A DNA stretch of 64,000 bases from Nocardia sp. SYP-A9097 (lineage in GTDB: Bacteria; Actinomycetota; Actinomycetes; Mycobacteriales; Mycobacteriaceae). Below are positions 63,382-64,000 of the stretch, piece after piece. The notes beneath the pieces are model-generated. The model saw only the letters and a list, made by a program, of their open reading frames with translations, ran no database searches and was not told the origin of the DNA. Both the position numbers and the translations under genes were made by a program. Positions within the stretch are counted from its first letter, which is position 1. Each line of letters begins with the position of its first letter. The stretch covers positions 55,197-119,196 of the forward strand of contig NZ_WJIC01000023.1 in assembly GCF_009649815.1 (NCBI RefSeq), read 5' to 3'.

Positions 63382-63388
63382 TCGTTCT

Positions 63389-63772
63389 TCATCGTCCGGG
63401 ATGTCGTTCGGAGAGGGTGGCCGCGGCGTCGATGGGCCGGATGCCGAGGAGTTCGGCGGCCGCCGCGATGGCCGCGCGCAAATCCTCATCGGTGGGCCGG
63501 GTGGTGTCGTAGAGGAGTTCGACCATTTCCATCGCGGCAATCGCTTGGTCTCGGGTGAGTAGTCGTCCGGGGAGCCAGCTGACTCGCCATCGGGCTTCGC
63601 CGTCATCGGGGAGTCGCTCCGCGAACTCGCCGACTGCACCGCTCGTTATCGACCAATCGCAGACGTACACACGAACAAGGGTGCGCTTCGGCCGCGCATC
63701 GGCAAGACCATTCGTTCGGATTGCCCGGTTCAGGCCGCTGACCAGCCGATTTGACTTCATTCGTAGCGCCAC
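63389..63772 (-). CDS. Protein of unknown function
   Basis: About 123-127 residues. The basic N-terminus (RAIRTNGLADARPKRTLVR) is followed by VRVYVCDWSI and a helical C-terminal half (DQAIAAMEMVELLYD, DLRAAIAAAAELLGI). Start is either GTG 63772 or ATG 63760. No family recognised. It is the last gene before the rRNA operon leader and is divergent from it. Confidence 0.6.
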   Translation of the reverse strand: MALRMKSNRLVSGLNRAIRTNGLADARPKRTLVRVYVCDWSITSGAVGEFAERLPDDGEARWRVSWLPGRLLTRDQAIAAMEMVELLYDTTRPTDEDLRAAIAAAAELLGIRPIDAAATLSERHPGR

Positions 63773-63890
63773 GTAACTTTATCCAAGTCAGAGCGACACG
63801 GACACCGACCCGGAGCCCCTAGGGCCTGGGAAACGAGGTTGTACGAGGAGCGCCTGACAGATTCACATTAGCCCTCCTGATCAGCGGATT

Positions 63891-63995
63891 TGGTTCTGCT
63901 GCGTTGGTGGGGTTAAGCTTTGAAAGCAGCCACTGAGACCGACCGGGACAAAGAGCCCGCGAAGTTCTGTGTGCGTGTGTTCTTTGAGAACTCAA
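63891..63995 (+). promoter_or_regulatory. rRNA operon promoter and boxA leader
   Basis: TGTTCTTTGAGAACTCAA (63978-63995) followed by TAGTG is the conserved antitermination leader found before 16S genes of mycolic-acid actinobacteria (boxA TGTTCTTTGA type). TTGGTT (63891-63896) and TAAGCT (63915-63920), 18 bases apart, are a plausible core promoter. The 16S gene should start shortly beyond the window. The 63773-63890 stretch shows nothing else definite. Confidence 0.75.
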
Positions 63996-64000
63996 TAGTG

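Overview
The window is high-GC actinobacterial DNA, most likely from Nocardia or a close relative in the Mycobacteriales. Three things point there: many FadE-type acyl-CoA dehydrogenases with an MmpL exporter; a long block (about 34.2-46.9 kb) in the same order as Mycobacterium tuberculosis Rv0427c-Rv0437c; and a GroEL2-type chaperonin under two CIRCE boxes. The last ~110 bases look like the promoter and boxA leader of an rRNA operon whose 16S gene lies beyond the window. There are no tRNAs, insertion sequences, phage genes or CRISPR arrays.

Layout. 0-2.4 kb: end of an ABC-2 exporter pair, a class III nucleotide cyclase and a 54-residue membrane protein. 2.5-11.6 kb: a seven-gene operon (AtuA-like protein, two acyl-CoA dehydrogenases, biotin-dependent acyl-CoA carboxylase beta and alpha subunits, crotonase, TetR) for a methyl-branched acyl-CoA such as a leucine or acyclic-terpenoid intermediate. 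11.7-16 kb: two lipid-linked sugar transferases, a possible relic between them, and thiD. 16-23 kb: a decayed zinc-responsive COG0523 gene behind a Zur box, an SDR, an epoxide hydrolase with its TetR, a LysR/tautomerase pair, and thiC with a TPP riboswitch. 23-33.4 kb: TetR and MmpL, homogentisate catabolism (hmgA, fahA), a TetR and two large FadE enzymes. 33.5-46.9 kb: xthA, GNAT, def, DUF3263, LytR_C, sodC, YbdK-type ligase, PAP2 and polytopic membrane proteins, a CDC48-like double AAA ATPase, pssA and psd. 47-53.6 kb: FabH-like synthase, SIMPL lipoprotein, SRPBCC protein and a redox/cyclic-nucleotide signalling operon. 53.6-64 kb: hydrolase, lipoprotein, ECF41-like sigma factor with a flavoprotein, clpC2, groL, a TetR with a nonsense-mutated SDR, a glyoxalase-fold protein, a secreted DUF4189-like protein and the rrn leader.

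The most unusual elements are: (1) an imperfect palindromic intergenic repeat present three times, each between divergent genes, sharing an exact 19-mer found four times; (2) an operon of receiver-glutaredoxin-thioredoxin-reductase fusion, cyclic-nucleotide-domain histidine kinase and stand-alone UBP zinc finger; (3) a nested palindrome covering what looks like a leaderless clpC2 promoter; (4) two broken genes that keep intact operators (Zur/COG0523 deletion and TetR/SDR amber codon).
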